Assembly: GCA_031384605.1 (NCBI GenBank)
Contig: JANNAT010000028.1
Coordinates: 1 to 41,083 of the forward strand
Origin: JANNAT01 sp031384605
GTDB taxonomy: Bacteria > Pseudomonadota > Alphaproteobacteria > Rhodobacterales > Rhodobacteraceae
DNA: 41,083 nt
Reading direction: 5' to 3'
A program made the position numbers and the translations under genes. This document shows positions 7,596-16,510 of the stretch, in pieces. How positions within the stretch are numbered: position 1 is the stretch's first letter; each line of letters starts with the position of its first letter. The notes beneath the pieces were generated by a model. It ran no database searches. It was given only the letters and a program-made list of their open reading frames with translations, and was not told the DNA's origin.

Positions 7596-8018
7596 TGTTT
7601 TGTGTCATCCCGTCTTGCTGCGGTTCTTCGTGGTATCAGTATCACTTGCCAGCCTAAAAGCCCGCCCGGACCCTGTCGAGCATAAGCCCCGCGTGATCGG
7701 AGGTTCAGAGTCGGGGCTTCGGGGAAGCAGAGTCACCTGATCGGAGGTTCGGAATCAGCAATGCAAAAAAAATATCGTATTTTACAAATGAATCAATTGG
7801 TTATCAAAATGACTTGCGAGCGTAACTATATTTATAACATCATCTTAACAATACGTTCTGAAATTGCCAAAACACACCCTCTGCGTAACCCAACACCACG
7901 CATAGGCCAAGCAATTGAATTTGCTTTGAAATATGAATTCGCACACGCGGTGCAATACTTTTTCTGTCATGTGCGACGTTTCGTGATACCTTAAGAGAAA
8001 CATAGCACATGAGGCGAC
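7596..8018. other. repA-parA intergenic region, candidate replication origin
   Basis: This 423-bp gene-free gap has two parts. The GC-rich half carries a perfect 13-bp direct repeat, TGATCGGAGGTTC, at 7694-7706 and 7738-7750 (44 bp apart, about four helical turns). The first copy lies inside a hairpin with arms AAGCCCCG (7684-7691) and CGGGGCTT (7712-7719). The half nearest parA (about 7760-8010) is much more AT-rich than the rest of the plasmid, with A/T runs suited to strand opening. Initiator-binding repeats beside an AT-rich stretch next to rep are the usual design of an iteron origin. No gene is supported here; the small ORF at 7761-7994 is probably chance. Confidence 0.55.
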
Positions 8019-9422
8019 ATGTCCCGCGAATCAACCCCTGATCTGCCGCCCTATTTCAACATACCACTGGACGCCGCCCTTGCAGAACTGACGCCGCCCT
8101 TGGGCACCGATGATCTGGCGGCAATTGCGGCGGCCTGCAATCAGGGCCGGGCAGATCTGGCGTCGCGCGGGCTGGATGCCGAGGGGCGCAAATCCCTGCG
8201 CCTGTTCTCGACATGGGAGATCACCCGCTATCTGATCCCGGTGGCGCCCGCACATTTCCGCCGGGTGCTGAAACAGAACCCTGCCCTGCCACAGGGCCGC
8301 TCCGAAACCGAAGGGGGGGCCAAATGGTTCACCCTGGACGAGGTGTTGCGGTTGCGCGCGCATTTCGGCAGTGAAGGCGCGCGCCACCGCGACTACCTGC
8401 CCTACCGCCCCAAGGGGCTGCCCGCCAAGATCATTGCGGTGGCGAATTTCAAGGGCGGTGTTGGCAAAACCTCAACCTGTGCGCACCTTGCAATGTCGGC
8501 GGCATTGGATGGCTACCGGGTGCTGGTGATTGATCTGGATGCCCAAGGCTCGTTGACCTCTATTTTTGGCGGGCGGGTGGCAGATGAATGGCAAACCGCC
8601 TTTCCGCTGATCGCGCGCCATTATGCCACCCATCTACGGGCCGAAAACCGCGCGCGTGCAGATCGGGGCGACGCCCCACAGGCGCTGGATGACACCCTGT
8701 CTGAGGCGCTGAAGATCACCCCGCGCGATCTGGTGCAGCCGACGCATTGGCCCAACATCGACCTGATCGGCAGTCAGCTGAACCTCTATTGGGCCGAATT
8801 TCAGATCCCGGTCTGGCGGATGCAGGGGCGCGGCTGGAAACTTTGGGACGCGCTTGGTGATGCTTTGGCCGAGGGCGGATTGCTGGACGCCTATGATCTG
8901 GTGTTTCTCGACACACCGCCCGCCCTTGGCTATCTTACCATCAACGGGCTGGCGGCGGCGGATGTGGTGCTGGTGCCGACGGGGGCGTCGTTTCTGGAGT
9001 TTGACAGCACGGGCCGGTTTTTCGACATGCTGCATTCGACCTTCCAGTCGATTGAAGAGGGTGAAAACATCGCCGCCCGCGCGCTTGGCCGTCCCGAACT
9101 GGCCTTCGAATGGGATGCGGTGCGTATTCTGGTAACGCGCTTTGATGCCAGCCAGCAGGCTGAGTTGGCAGGCCTGATGCAGGCCTATCTGGGCCGCACT
9201 CTGACCCCGCAAAAGCAGGATTTCACCGCGCTGATCGGTCAGGCCGGAGAGCAGGTGAACGGTATCTATGAGGCCGATTACCGCGATTTCAACCGCGACA
9301 CCTATATGCGCGGACGGGAAACCTTTGATGCCACCTGGGCGGGGGTCAAGCGGTTGCTCTATGGTATCTGGCGACGCGATGCGGCGGCAGCCGAGGCCAG
9401 CCGCGACAGCACGGCGGCCTGA
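8019..9422 (+). CDS. parA: ParA partition ATPase
   Basis: A 467-aa ParA of the long type. The N-terminal region of about 130 residues contains a helix-turn-helix-like stretch (LFSTWEITRYLIPVAPAHFRRVL) and probably binds its own promoter. The deviant Walker A box KGGVGKTS is at about 145-152, followed by VLVIDLDAQGS near 168-178 and Walker B LVFLDTPPALG near 297. ParA ATPases move plasmid copies apart together with ParB bound at parS. It is divergent from repA and followed by a parS-like site and parB in the same direction. The start has no strong ribosome-binding site, but the ATG at 8019 is the first in frame after the AT-rich gap. Confidence 0.95.
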   Translation: MSRESTPDLPPYFNIPLDAALAELTPPLGTDDLAAIAAACNQGRADLASRGLDAEGRKSLRLFSTWEITRYLIPVAPAHFRRVLKQNPALPQGRSETEGGAKWFTLDEVLRLRAHFGSEGARHRDYLPYRPKGLPAKIIAVANFKGGVGKTSTCAHLAMSAALDGYRVLVIDLDAQGSLTSIFGGRVADEWQTAFPLIARHYATHLRAENRARADRGDAPQALDDTLSEALKITPRDLVQPTHWPNIDLIGSQLNLYWAEFQIPVWRMQGRGWKLWDALGDALAEGGLLDAYDLVFLDTPPALGYLTINGLAAADVVLVPTGASFLEFDSTGRFFDMLHSTFQSIEEGENIAARALGRPELAFEWDAVRILVTRFDASQQAELAGLMQAYLGRTLTPQKQDFTALIGQAGEQVNGIYEADYRDFNRDTYMRGRETFDATWAGVKRLLYGIWRRDAAAAEASRDSTAA

Positions 9423-9426
9423 GAAA

Positions 9427-9444
9427 TGTTTCGCAAGCGAAACA
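9427..9444. promoter_or_regulatory. parS-like site 1
   Basis: TGTTTCGC-AA-GCGAAACA has 8-bp perfect arms around two bases and starts 4 bp after the parA stop. It resembles the ParB consensus TGTTTCACGTGAAACA. It shares the GTTTCGC/GCGAAAC arms with the sites at 10670 and 18965. Confidence 0.8.
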
Positions 9445-9564
9445 GCGCCGCTGCCGTGGCAGGGCCGGGGCTGCCGGAATTGCGCAGGGCAGACCCCAGC
9501 GGGCGCGGTCTTGGCAAAATCGCAAGCTCTGCGCTGCAGACTTGGCGCGACAAAAGGATTTGAC

Positions 9565-10665
9565 ATGGCCAGACGCAGACGCCTGAACCCCGCCCAACCC
9601 ACCTATCTGTCATCCGCCCCGGCCCCGGTCGCATCCGGTCAGCCTGCCCTGCGCGCGGGGCTCAGCGTGGCCCCGCCGATTGCCCAAGTCGCAGGTGAGG
9701 CCAGCGCTGTGGCTGCCCTGCGTGAGGTCAGCGCCGCACTTGAGGCCGCAAGAACCGAAGGGCGGCTTTTGCTGCGGCTGCCATTGGTGTCGGTTGAGGC
9801 GGATTATCTGGTGCGTGACCGGCTGGTGGCGGACGCGGACGATATGGCGCAGCTGGTGGCCTCGATCGCTGAACACGGGCAACGCCAGCCGATCGAGGTG
9901 GCCGAACTTGGCCCCGGTCGCTATGGCCTGATTTCGGGCTGGCGGCGGCTGCAGGCACTGGCCCGGCTGGCGGAGAAGGATGGCCTGCGTTTTGGCACTG
10001 TTCTGGCGCAAGTGCGCCATCCCGACACCGCCGCCAGCGCCTATGTGGCGATGATCGAAGAGAATGAGATCCGCGTCGGTCTCAGTTATTACGAACGTGC
10101 CCGCGTTACAGCCAAAGCGGTAGAGGCCGGGGTGTTCCCAACCGAAAAAGCGGCTCTGCAACGGCTGTTTTCGGCTGCCAGCCGGGCGCGGCGTTCAAAA
10201 ATAGGCTCGTTTCTTGCGATCCACCGCCACCTTGATGCCGTGCTGCGCTTTCCCGCCGCCCTGCCCGAGCGGCTGGGCCTGTCACTCGCCCGCTTGCTGG
10301 AGGCCGAACCTGCCGTGGCCCGGCCCCTGGCTGCAGATCTGGTCGCAAAACCGGCCCAAACCGCCGCCGAAGAACAGTCCCGCCTCGCGCGCTTTGTGGC
10401 CAAGCAGTTTCAGCCCGACGCCACAGACCCGGTTTTGGCCAGTGCAGAGCCGCTTTTGCCCGTAAATACCCCCCTCCCTGATCCCAACTCCGGCGCGGCA
10501 CCCATGACCGCCCTGCCCCCTGCCCCTGAGAGCCGTGAAATCCGCACAGGCCTGTTCCTGCGCGTTCGCGGCGGTTGGAGCAACCCCACCCTTGAGCTGT
10601 CCGGCCCCGCCCTTGACCCCGTGCTGCGCGACCGGCTGGAAGTCTGGTTGACAACCGGCCACTGA
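9565..10665 (+). CDS. parB: ParB partition protein
   Basis: A 366-aa DNA-binding partition protein. The ParB/Srx nuclease-like domain lies at about 80-175 (RDRLVADADDMAQLVASIAEHGQRQPIEV, YGLISGWRRLQALARL, and MIEENEIRVGLSYYERA, which corresponds to the ENxxRxdLs box). A helix-turn-helix region follows (TEKAALQRLFSAASRARRSKIGSFLAIH). The C-terminal part is Pro-rich and ends in a small basic domain. Start chosen at ATG 9565, behind AAAGGA with normal spacing; the open frame runs upstream into parA but is not used. It is expected to bind parS at 9427 and 10670, on each side of its own gene, and the copy at 18965. Confidence 0.94.
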   Translation: MARRRRLNPAQPTYLSSAPAPVASGQPALRAGLSVAPPIAQVAGEASAVAALREVSAALEAARTEGRLLLRLPLVSVEADYLVRDRLVADADDMAQLVASIAEHGQRQPIEVAELGPGRYGLISGWRRLQALARLAEKDGLRFGTVLAQVRHPDTAASAYVAMIEENEIRVGLSYYERARVTAKAVEAGVFPTEKAALQRLFSAASRARRSKIGSFLAIHRHLDAVLRFPAALPERLGLSLARLLEAEPAVARPLAADLVAKPAQTAAEEQSRLARFVAKQFQPDATDPVLASAEPLLPVNTPLPDPNSGAAPMTALPPAPESREIRTGLFLRVRGGWSNPTLELSGPALDPVLRDRLEVWLTTGH

Positions 10666-10669
10666 CACC

Positions 10670-10693
10670 AATTGTTTCGCGCGCGAAACAATT
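10670..10693. promoter_or_regulatory. parS-like site 2, perfect 24-bp palindrome
   Basis: A fully self-complementary 24-bp sequence whose half-arm is AATTGTTTCGCG, centred on CGCG and beginning 4 bp after the parB stop. It contains the 16-bp core GTTTCGCGCGCGAAAC that recurs at 18965. Confidence 0.88.
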
Positions 10694-10744
10694 CTTTGGG
10701 CGTGCCCCTCGCCCCCAGTGATCCGATCCTTTAGACTGTCAATT

Positions 10745-12172
10745 ATGACGATCAGCCAAAGCCCCGCCCCGTTTGTCAAAACCGCCCCGGCGAGCGAAAA
10801 ACCTGTCCGTCTTGAATCCGTCCGCCTGCCGCTTGCCGTGGTGCTCTATTTCCTGATGATCGCCCTGCCGATCCAGTTCAATCTGGGTCCGGTTTTCATG
10901 ACCGGCGTGCGGGCGGTGCTGCTAGTCACCACTATTCCCCTTGCCCTGCGGCTGTTCAGCGGCCAGCTTGGGCGCGTACTTGCGGCGGACGTTCTGCTTC
11001 TGGCCTATTCGGTCTGGAGTGTAGCGACGCTGTTCGTGACCACGCCTTCTGAGGCTATAAGCTATGGTGGCTCCTATGTCCTAGAGGTCTTTGGCAGCTA
11101 TCTTCTGGCCCGCAACTTCATCCGCACCCCCGAACAGTTTCGGGCCATGTGTTGGGGTTTGTTCACGGTGTTGATTTTTTCGCTGCCCTTCGCCATTTAC
11201 GAGACGCAGACCGGGCTGGCGCCAATTCCGATCCTCATTGCGAAGATGCCTGGTTTTTTCAGTCACGGTAATTATTACAGCGCCCTGGCTGGTCGTCGAC
11301 TTGGGCTGGAGCGGGCGCAGGTCATCTTTGCACATCCGATTCATTACGGGTTCTTTTGTGCCAGCCTCATTTCTCTGGCTTTCGTCGGCTTTAAGGGGCT
11401 CATGGGGACGTTCCGCCGTCTTCTGCTCAGCGCTCTGGTTTGCGTCGGCGTGATCTGTTCGGTGTCGAGCGGCGCAATTTTACCCATGATCTTACAGTTC
11501 GGCCTGATCTTCTGGGCTTGGGTATTTAATCCGGTCCGGGCTCGGTGGATCATCCTTAGCAGTCTTATTGTATTTTTTTATGTGGTGGTGGACATAGTTT
11601 CGAACCGTACAGCGATCGAGGTGTTTCTTGAATATGGTACCCTTTCGTCGGAGACTGCATATGCGCGCAAGCTCATCTTTGGATGGGGTATGGAGAATGT
11701 TTGGAAACATCCATTCCTGGGCATTGGTCTTAACGAATGGGAGCGTCCTTCTTGGTGGCCGCCTGCCAGCATGGACAATTTTTGGCTGATCGCCGCCGTC
11801 CGCTACGGCCTCCCCGGCTTTTTTCTGCTGATCATCCCCTATCTCATGATGGTCGGGGGGGTAATACGGCGGGATTTCGGGAATGATGGCGTTATTTGGC
11901 AATTCCGCCGGGCTTGGGTTTTTACGCAGGTTGGAATAATTCTGACCCTTTGCACCGTAGATGTTTGGGTCACTCCGCTGTCCTTTGTCTTTTTCATGCT
12001 TGGGACCGGGGTATGGATGGCGTCGGTGCCTGCCGATGTCGGCGCGGATGGCGACAGGGAAACCTCGACCGAAAGCCATGCGACAAGCCCCCGCTCACCC
12101 TACACCCGCTTTTCTTGGCACCCCGGACGGCAGGAGTCCGCGCCGTCCTCCGTCCTCGTCCGGAGGGTCTAA
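10745..12172 (+). CDS. O-antigen ligase/polymerase-like membrane protein (Wzy/ExoQ type)
   Basis: A polytopic membrane protein of about 475 residues with roughly ten hydrophobic segments, starting near LPLAVVLYFLMIALPIQF. A large periplasmic loop before the last helices carries HPFLGIGLNEWERPSWWPPASMDNFWLIAAVRYGLPG, a pattern typical of the Wzy_C/O-antigen ligase family, with the conserved N-x-W-L and G-G/L-P turns. Such proteins polymerise lipid-linked repeat units in the periplasm. Start uncertain: GTG at 10718 is also open, but the ATG at 10745 is preferred; neither has a strong ribosome-binding site. It is coupled to the deacetylase gene, whose GTG lies 2 bp after this stop. The C-terminal 50 residues are hydrophilic and unusual. 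Confidence 0.85.
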   Translation: MTISQSPAPFVKTAPASEKPVRLESVRLPLAVVLYFLMIALPIQFNLGPVFMTGVRAVLLVTTIPLALRLFSGQLGRVLAADVLLLAYSVWSVATLFVTTPSEAISYGGSYVLEVFGSYLLARNFIRTPEQFRAMCWGLFTVLIFSLPFAIYETQTGLAPIPILIAKMPGFFSHGNYYSALAGRRLGLERAQVIFAHPIHYGFFCASLISLAFVGFKGLMGTFRRLLLSALVCVGVICSVSSGAILPMILQFGLIFWAWVFNPVRARWIILSSLIVFFYVVVDIVSNRTAIEVFLEYGTLSSETAYARKLIFGWGMENVWKHPFLGIGLNEWERPSWWPPASMDNFWLIAAVRYGLPGFFLLIIPYLMMVGGVIRRDFGNDGVIWQFRRAWVFTQVGIILTLCTVDVWVTPLSFVFFMLGTGVWMASVPADVGADGDRETSTESHATSPRSPYTRFSWHPGRQESAPSSVLVRRV

Positions 12173-12173
12173 A

Positions 12174-12920
12174 GTGACAATTGCTTTGATGGTTCTTGGG
12201 TTGATTTTGATAGCGCTCTGGTTTGGCGTTCCGCTGGTCCTGCGACGGTGGCAGGTACGCCGTTTGGGTTCCTATTGTGCAACTCATCGGGTCATTGTGC
12301 TGACCTATGATGACGGGCCGAGCCCCGAGACGACAACGGCTCTTGCTGATCTTTTGGCACGCCGCGAGGCGGCGGCCAGCTTCTTCATGATCGGTGAACG
12401 CGCCGTGGCCCATCCCGGCCTTGTCGCGCGGTTGCTGGTCGAAGGGCACGAGATTGGCAATCACACCCAGTCGCATCTGAATGCCTGGAAAACGCCGCCG
12501 CTGGCCCCGGTGCGGGATCTGCGGGCTGGTGCACAAACGTTGAGGCATCTGGGTGTGCCTGCAGGGCCGTTTCGCCCGCCCTATGGCAAGACCACTCTGG
12601 CCACGCTGTTGGCCCTTTGGGTTGGAGGCTGCCGGATGGCCTTCTGGACCATTGACACGCGCGACAGCTGGGAACACCCGCGCAGCGTTGCCAGGGTACT
12701 GGACATGATCGAACATCAGGGCGGCGGCGTTGTTTTGATGCATGATTTCGCCTTTCCGCCCCGCGGGGCAGCAGACCACCATCACCCCGAACATGTCCTA
12801 AAGATGACCGAGGCCATTCTCGACTTTGCCGAGGCGCAGAATTTCAGGTTGCTGCGCTTTGGTGATTTATCTGCGTCTGGGGGCAAAGGCGGAACGGCGA
12901 ACATGTGCCGCAAAAGATAA
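12174..12920 (+). CDS. Polysaccharide deacetylase (NodB domain), membrane-anchored
   Basis: This 248-aa protein starts at GTG 12174, behind GGAGGG lying in the end of the previous gene. An N-terminal hydrophobic helix (IALMVLGLILIALWFGVPLVL) anchors it. The NodB domain has the catalytic TYDDGP (Asp46/Asp47), the metal-binding NHTQSH (His97 and His101), RPPYG near 140 and VVLMHDF near 195. Family members remove N- or O-acetyl groups from chitin-like or GlcNAc polymers. Position between the polymerase and the PssDE genes suggests it trims acetyl groups from the plasmid-encoded exopolysaccharide. All key residues are present, so it is likely active. Confidence 0.92.
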   Translation: MTIALMVLGLILIALWFGVPLVLRRWQVRRLGSYCATHRVIVLTYDDGPSPETTTALADLLARREAAASFFMIGERAVAHPGLVARLLVEGHEIGNHTQSHLNAWKTPPLAPVRDLRAGAQTLRHLGVPAGPFRPPYGKTTLATLLALWVGGCRMAFWTIDTRDSWEHPRSVARVLDMIEHQGGGVVLMHDFAFPPRGAADHHHPEHVLKMTEAILDFAEAQNFRLLRFGDLSASGGKGGTANMCRKR

Positions 12921-12998
12921 GTTTGTCTAAACCATCTTCACACAGCCCAAATTTAATGGTCTGAAGAAAGACGCCGCCCATGTGCAGAGGAACCTTTC

Positions 12999-13481
12999 TT
13001 GACTAGGCCCATCCGCATCGTTGCTGTCGCCTCGGCCGGGGGGCACTGGGTGCAGTTGATGCGACTGCGTGCCGCTTGGGAGGGCTGCGACGTTACCTAT
13101 GTGACCACCGATCCCGGCCTTGAAGCGGTGCTGCGGCAAGAGGCTGCGTCGCAGGGCCTGCCGGCGCCAACGTTCCACATCATTGTCGAGGGCAACCGCT
13201 GGCAAAAGATACGCCTGCTGCGCCAGCTGCTTCAACTGCTGAAGCTGATGCTGTGGATCCGGCCGGATGCCGTCATCTCGACGGGGGCGGCTCCTGGTTA
13301 TTTCGCGCTGCGCTTTGGCAAACTGGTGGGTGCGCGGACGGTCTGGATTGACAGCGTCGCCAATGCGGACGAGTTGTCGCTTTCGGGCCGCAAGGTGCGC
13401 AAATATGCCGACCGCTGGCTGACGCAGTGGCCGCATCTGGCCGGGACGGACGGGCCAGAGTTTCTGGGGTCTGTTCTGTGA
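12999..13481 (+). CDS. pssD: Glycosyltransferase membrane subunit, Alg14/PssD-like
   Basis: A 160-aa protein starting at TTG 12999 behind GAGGAA. It matches the Alg14/PssD pattern: VAVASAGGHWVQLMRL at the N-terminus, YVTTDPG, RPDAVISTGAAPGYFALRFGKLVGARTVWIDSVANADELS and the C-terminal RKYADRWLTQWPHLA. Alg14-type subunits recruit the catalytic Alg13-type partner to the membrane, where the pair adds a sugar to a lipid carrier. The partner gene overlaps it by 4 bp (GTGA), which strongly supports a two-protein enzyme. In rhizobia the pair adds glucuronic acid to the EPS unit; the sugar here is unknown. Confidence 0.92.
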   Translation: MTRPIRIVAVASAGGHWVQLMRLRAAWEGCDVTYVTTDPGLEAVLRQEAASQGLPAPTFHIIVEGNRWQKIRLLRQLLQLLKLMLWIRPDAVISTGAAPGYFALRFGKLVGARTVWIDSVANADELSLSGRKVRKYADRWLTQWPHLAGTDGPEFLGSVL

Positions 13482-13987
13482 TTTTTCTGACCATCGGCAC
13501 GCACGAACCTTTCGACCGGCTGATTCGTGCGGTGGATGACTGGTGTGCTGCAGGCAGCACCGGCGCGCAGGTCTTTGGCCAGATTACTGATCCCAAACCG
13601 GGGGCTTACCGCCCGCAACATTTCGAATGGGTCGCCCGGCTATCTCCGCAAGAGTACGGCCAGCGCTTTGCGGCTGCAGGCCTGATTGTGTCTCATGCCG
13701 GAATGGGGTCGATCCTGACGGCGCTGCACCATGCCACGCCAATCGTCGTCATGCCCCGGCGCGGTCATCTGCGTGAAACCCGTAACGATCACCAGTTCAC
13801 CACCGTACGTATGCTGGGCGGCCGCCCTGGCATCTATGTGGCTGAAGATGAAACACATCTGGGGCCGGTGATGGCGCGTGCCCTTGCCGATGCGCAGGCG
13901 TCGCATGCCGAGCCGATCCCGGCTTTTGCCAATGTCGATTTTACCGATGCGTTGCGCGCTTTTCTGACCGGACAGCCTGACGACTGA
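13478..13987 (+). CDS. pssE: Glycosyltransferase catalytic subunit, Alg13/PssE-like
   Basis: A 169-aa protein beginning at GTG 13478, overlapping the previous stop. The N-terminal IFLTIGTHEPFDRLIRAVDDW and the UDP-sugar binding region IVSHAGMGSILTALHHATPIVVMPRRGHLRETRNDHQ are typical of Alg13/MurG-like C-terminal domains. The two short proteins together make up one GT-B enzyme that extends the lipid-linked exopolysaccharide precursor on the cytoplasmic face. The upstream open frame to 13427 is discounted because the conserved start and the overlap point to 13478. Confidence 0.92.
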   Translation: MIFLTIGTHEPFDRLIRAVDDWCAAGSTGAQVFGQITDPKPGAYRPQHFEWVARLSPQEYGQRFAAAGLIVSHAGMGSILTALHHATPIVVMPRRGHLRETRNDHQFTTVRMLGGRPGIYVAEDETHLGPVMARALADAQASHAEPIPAFANVDFTDALRAFLTGQPDD

Positions 13988-14069
13988 AAATAGCCTTACA
14001 AGAAACCGATTTTCCCCGTATTCAACGGGTTACCGGTTAACTTTATTCGTATTTTCTGAGGAAGTATTC

Positions 14070-15401
14070 ATGAATATGACACCGTTTGAGACGCTCTTGT
14101 CCCGGGTTGAGGGCAAGACTGCCCGCGTTGGCATCATCGGGCTTGGCTATGTCGGGCTGCCTTTGGCCGTAACCGTGGCCCGGCGCGGCTTTCATGTGAC
14201 CGGTTTTGACATCGACCCCGGCAAGATGGTGCGGCTTGCGGCGGGCAAAAGCTATATCGAGGCGGTGGCTGACAGCGATCTTGCAGCGCTTGCCGGAGTT
14301 ACGCGTTGGACCGATGATTTTGCGCTTTTGGCCGAGATGGATGTTATCGTCATCTGTGTGCCGACGCCGTTGACGGCCCAACGTGATCCCGACCTGTCCT
14401 ATATCGTCACCACGACTGAAGGGATTGCCCGGCATCTGACAACCGCCACACTGGTGGTGCTGGAATCAACGACCTATCCCGGCACTACGGTCGAGGTGGT
14501 TGCACCAATCCTTGAAAGCTCGGGTCTGCGGCTGGGGTCTGAAATTTTCATCGGTTTTTCTCCTGAGCGCGAAGACCCCGGCAACGCCTCGTTTCATACA
14601 GCCATAATCCCGAAAATCGTTGCCGGTGATGGGCCAGAGGCAGGACAGTTGGCTGCGGCCTTCTACAGCCGGGTGGTGGACCGGATCGTTCCGGTCTCGT
14701 CAACCGGCACCGCGGAGGCTGTGAAAATCACTGAAAATATTTTCCGGGCGGTCAACATCGCGCTCGTGAACGAGTTGAAGATGATTTACGACGCCATGGG
14801 TATCGACATCTGGGAGGTGATCGATGCCGCCGCCACGAAACCGTTCGGCTTCATGCCTTTCTACCCCGGCCCTGGTCTTGGCGGTCACTGCATCCCGATT
14901 GATCCGTTCTACCTGACCTGGAAAGCACGTGAGTTCGAATTACCAACGCGCTTTATCGAACTGGCTGGCGAGATCAATCTGAACATGCCTAATTATGTGC
15001 TGACACGCCTGCGCGAGGTTCTTGACCGGCAACTTGGCATCGGGCTCAGCCGCGCGCGAATTTTGATCCTTGGGGTGGCTTACAAAAAGAACGTCAGCGA
15101 CATGCGCGAAAGCCCCGCCATGCAGTTGATGGCAATGTTGCAAAAAGCGGGCACGGGCGTTGCCTTCCATGATCCGCATGTTCCGGAAATTCCACGGATG
15201 CGGGAATATCAGCAGTTCCTTGGCAAGCAATCGCTGCCGATGGACGCGGTCCGGCCTGAGGATTTCGATGCCGTCCTGATAGCAACCGACCATGATGCGG
15301 TGGATTACGCGATGATTTCCGGGCTGGGATTGCCGATCATCGACACGCGGAATGTGATGGCCCGGCGCGGCTTGCCGATGGGGAATGTCACGAAGGCCTA
15401 A
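14070..15401 (+). CDS. UDP-sugar 6-dehydrogenase, WbpA/TviB-like
   Basis: A 443-aa nucleotide-sugar dehydrogenase. The NAD-binding Rossmann motif is GIIGLGYVGLPLA (about 21-33). The central domain includes STGTAEAVKITENIFRAVNIALVNEL, and the catalytic cysteine is Cys274 in GLGGHCIPIDPFYL. The C-terminal UDP-binding domain starts at GVAYKKNVSDMRESPA. The motifs fit the UDP-N-acetylhexosamine branch (WbpA/TviB/WecC) better than UDP-glucose dehydrogenase, so it likely makes a UDP-GlcNAc- or UDP-ManNAc-derived uronate for the polymer. The start is supported by GAGGAA six bases upstream. The stop overlaps that of the convergent rhomboid gene by 3 bp. Confidence 0.93.
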   Translation: MNMTPFETLLSRVEGKTARVGIIGLGYVGLPLAVTVARRGFHVTGFDIDPGKMVRLAAGKSYIEAVADSDLAALAGVTRWTDDFALLAEMDVIVICVPTPLTAQRDPDLSYIVTTTEGIARHLTTATLVVLESTTYPGTTVEVVAPILESSGLRLGSEIFIGFSPEREDPGNASFHTAIIPKIVAGDGPEAGQLAAAFYSRVVDRIVPVSSTGTAEAVKITENIFRAVNIALVNELKMIYDAMGIDIWEVIDAAATKPFGFMPFYPGPGLGGHCIPIDPFYLTWKAREFELPTRFIELAGEINLNMPNYVLTRLREVLDRQLGIGLSRARILILGVAYKKNVSDMRESPAMQLMAMLQKAGTGVAFHDPHVPEIPRMREYQQFLGKQSLPMDAVRPEDFDAVLIATDHDAVDYAMISGLGLPIIDTRNVMARRGLPMGNVTKA

Positions 15402-16099
15402 ACCCTTTCTCCCCCCCGCCACAGCCCCCCAAACACCATCCCTGCCGCCAAGCCGCCCAGATGAGTCTCCCAAGCCAGGTGGCCGCCCTGCAGGGCCCAG
15501 GCGGTGGCGTTCAGCGCAAGGATGCCAGCCAGCAGGCCGCACCCCCGCCACGCCCGTGTGCGCGGGTCTGGCAGGCGGCGGGTCTCTGCCACCAGCCAGG
15601 CCCCTGCCAGCCCGAACAGTGCCCCTGAGGCCCCCACCATCGGGGCGGGGCTGTAGGTCAGCACGGCGAATGCCAGCCCCCCGCCCAGCAGCGATGCGGC
15701 CCACAAGATCATAAAGCCCCGCGCGCCGGTGCGCACCAGCACTTGCGGGCCAAGCCAGACCAGCGCCGCCAGATTGCCCGCCAGATGCACAGGCCCCGCG
15801 TGCAGCCAGCCATAGCTTGCAAACATCACCACCGGCTGGGCCGCATAATTCGGCCGCCAACCCTGCAGCAACCCGGCCCAAAACGCGCCGTTCTGATAGG
15901 TCAGGGGTCGCCAGCGCGCCGACCCCCACAGCCCCAGATCTGCGCCAGACAGCAGCCCCTCGGGCACAAGGCACAAGATCAGCAGCATCCAGATCACGGG
16001 ATGCAGCCGGGGTATTAAAAAAGGCGGGGGCACCCAAAAAGGTTGGGGCAGTCCAGAGGGGCGGGGCAGGCCAGAGGGGGGAATGGGGGCTGCGGTCAT
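15398..16099 (-). CDS. Rhomboid-family intramembrane serine protease
   Basis: This 233-aa polytopic protein has the rhomboid catalytic dyad: Ser158 in VGASGALFGLAG and His213 in ETHLGGLAAG, with the upstream HAGPVHLAGN motif (His105, Asn109). About six hydrophobic helices are visible. Rhomboids cut substrate helices inside the membrane. Start taken at ATG 16099; the frame is open to 16390, but that extension is Pro/Arg-rich and lacks conservation cues. It is convergent with the UDP-sugar dehydrogenase and divergent from a VPLPA-CTERM gene. Its neighbours suggest processing of a surface protein, but no specific substrate can be named. Confidence 0.9.
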   Translation of the reverse strand: MTAAPIPPSGLPRPSGLPQPFWVPPPFLIPRLHPVIWMLLILCLVPEGLLSGADLGLWGSARWRPLTYQNGAFWAGLLQGWRPNYAAQPVVMFASYGWLHAGPVHLAGNLAALVWLGPQVLVRTGARGFMILWAASLLGGGLAFAVLTYSPAPMVGASGALFGLAGAWLVAETRRLPDPRTRAWRGCGLLAGILALNATAWALQGGHLAWETHLGGLAAGMVFGGLWRGGERV

Positions 16100-16510
16100 T
16101 GCCGGCCAGACTGTCGCACCGGCGCCGGGCTGACAAGAGGGCGGCTGGGGGTGTTGCCGCGGCGTCGCAAGGGTTCTGCGACGATCTGAACGGGCCTTGC
16201 AGACCCAGACGGGCAGGGGGCCATAAGGCCTCTTTTGCTTTTGCGGGGGCGCAACGGGGCGACGGGTGATTCGGTTTGCGCCAGCCTGTCGCGGCACATT
16301 GTTTCGGCTGTGGAAACGAGCGGGGCCGATTGTTGGTGGTGCGGGGCCAGATAAGACGGCTGACGGCTGATCGCCCCCGCAGGTATGCAACCCAAAGGTG
16401 CAAAATGCAGCGTTATCTATGGCAGCCTTTGCGATTAAGGCAGAAATAGGGCATAAATACAGCTTCAGCAGGCCTGAGATTGGTTTGCCGTATTGGCGGA
16501 GATTAAAATT
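16100..16510. other. Divergent intergenic region, no gene seen
   Basis: About 410 bp between the rhomboid and the VPLPA-CTERM gene. The left part is GC-rich and carries only overlapping open frames on both strands without ribosome sites. The 120 bp before 16511 is more AT-rich and presumably holds the promoter of the VPLPA-CTERM gene. I cannot place -35/-10 boxes with confidence. Confidence 0.6.

Noticed and set aside
6408..7685. Long plus-strand open frame of 425 codons opposite repA
   Set aside because: It is the antisense shadow of the recognisable RepA; GC-rich codon bias opens the opposite frame.
7761..7994. 77-codon frame in the AT-rich repA-parA gap
   Set aside because: AT-rich origin-like DNA with no ribosome site or protein-like pattern.
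8634..9602. Minus-strand open frame opposite parA
   Set aside because: Shadow of ParA with no recognisable motif.
16308..16324. GTTTCGGCTGTGGAAAC as a fourth parS
   Set aside because: Only 5-bp arms match and the GCGC centre is missing.
14940..16403. Minus-strand frame of 487 codons overlapping the dehydrogenase and rhomboid genes
   Set aside because: Contains a frame-shifted reading of the rhomboid region and no family motif; both real genes are clear in other frames.
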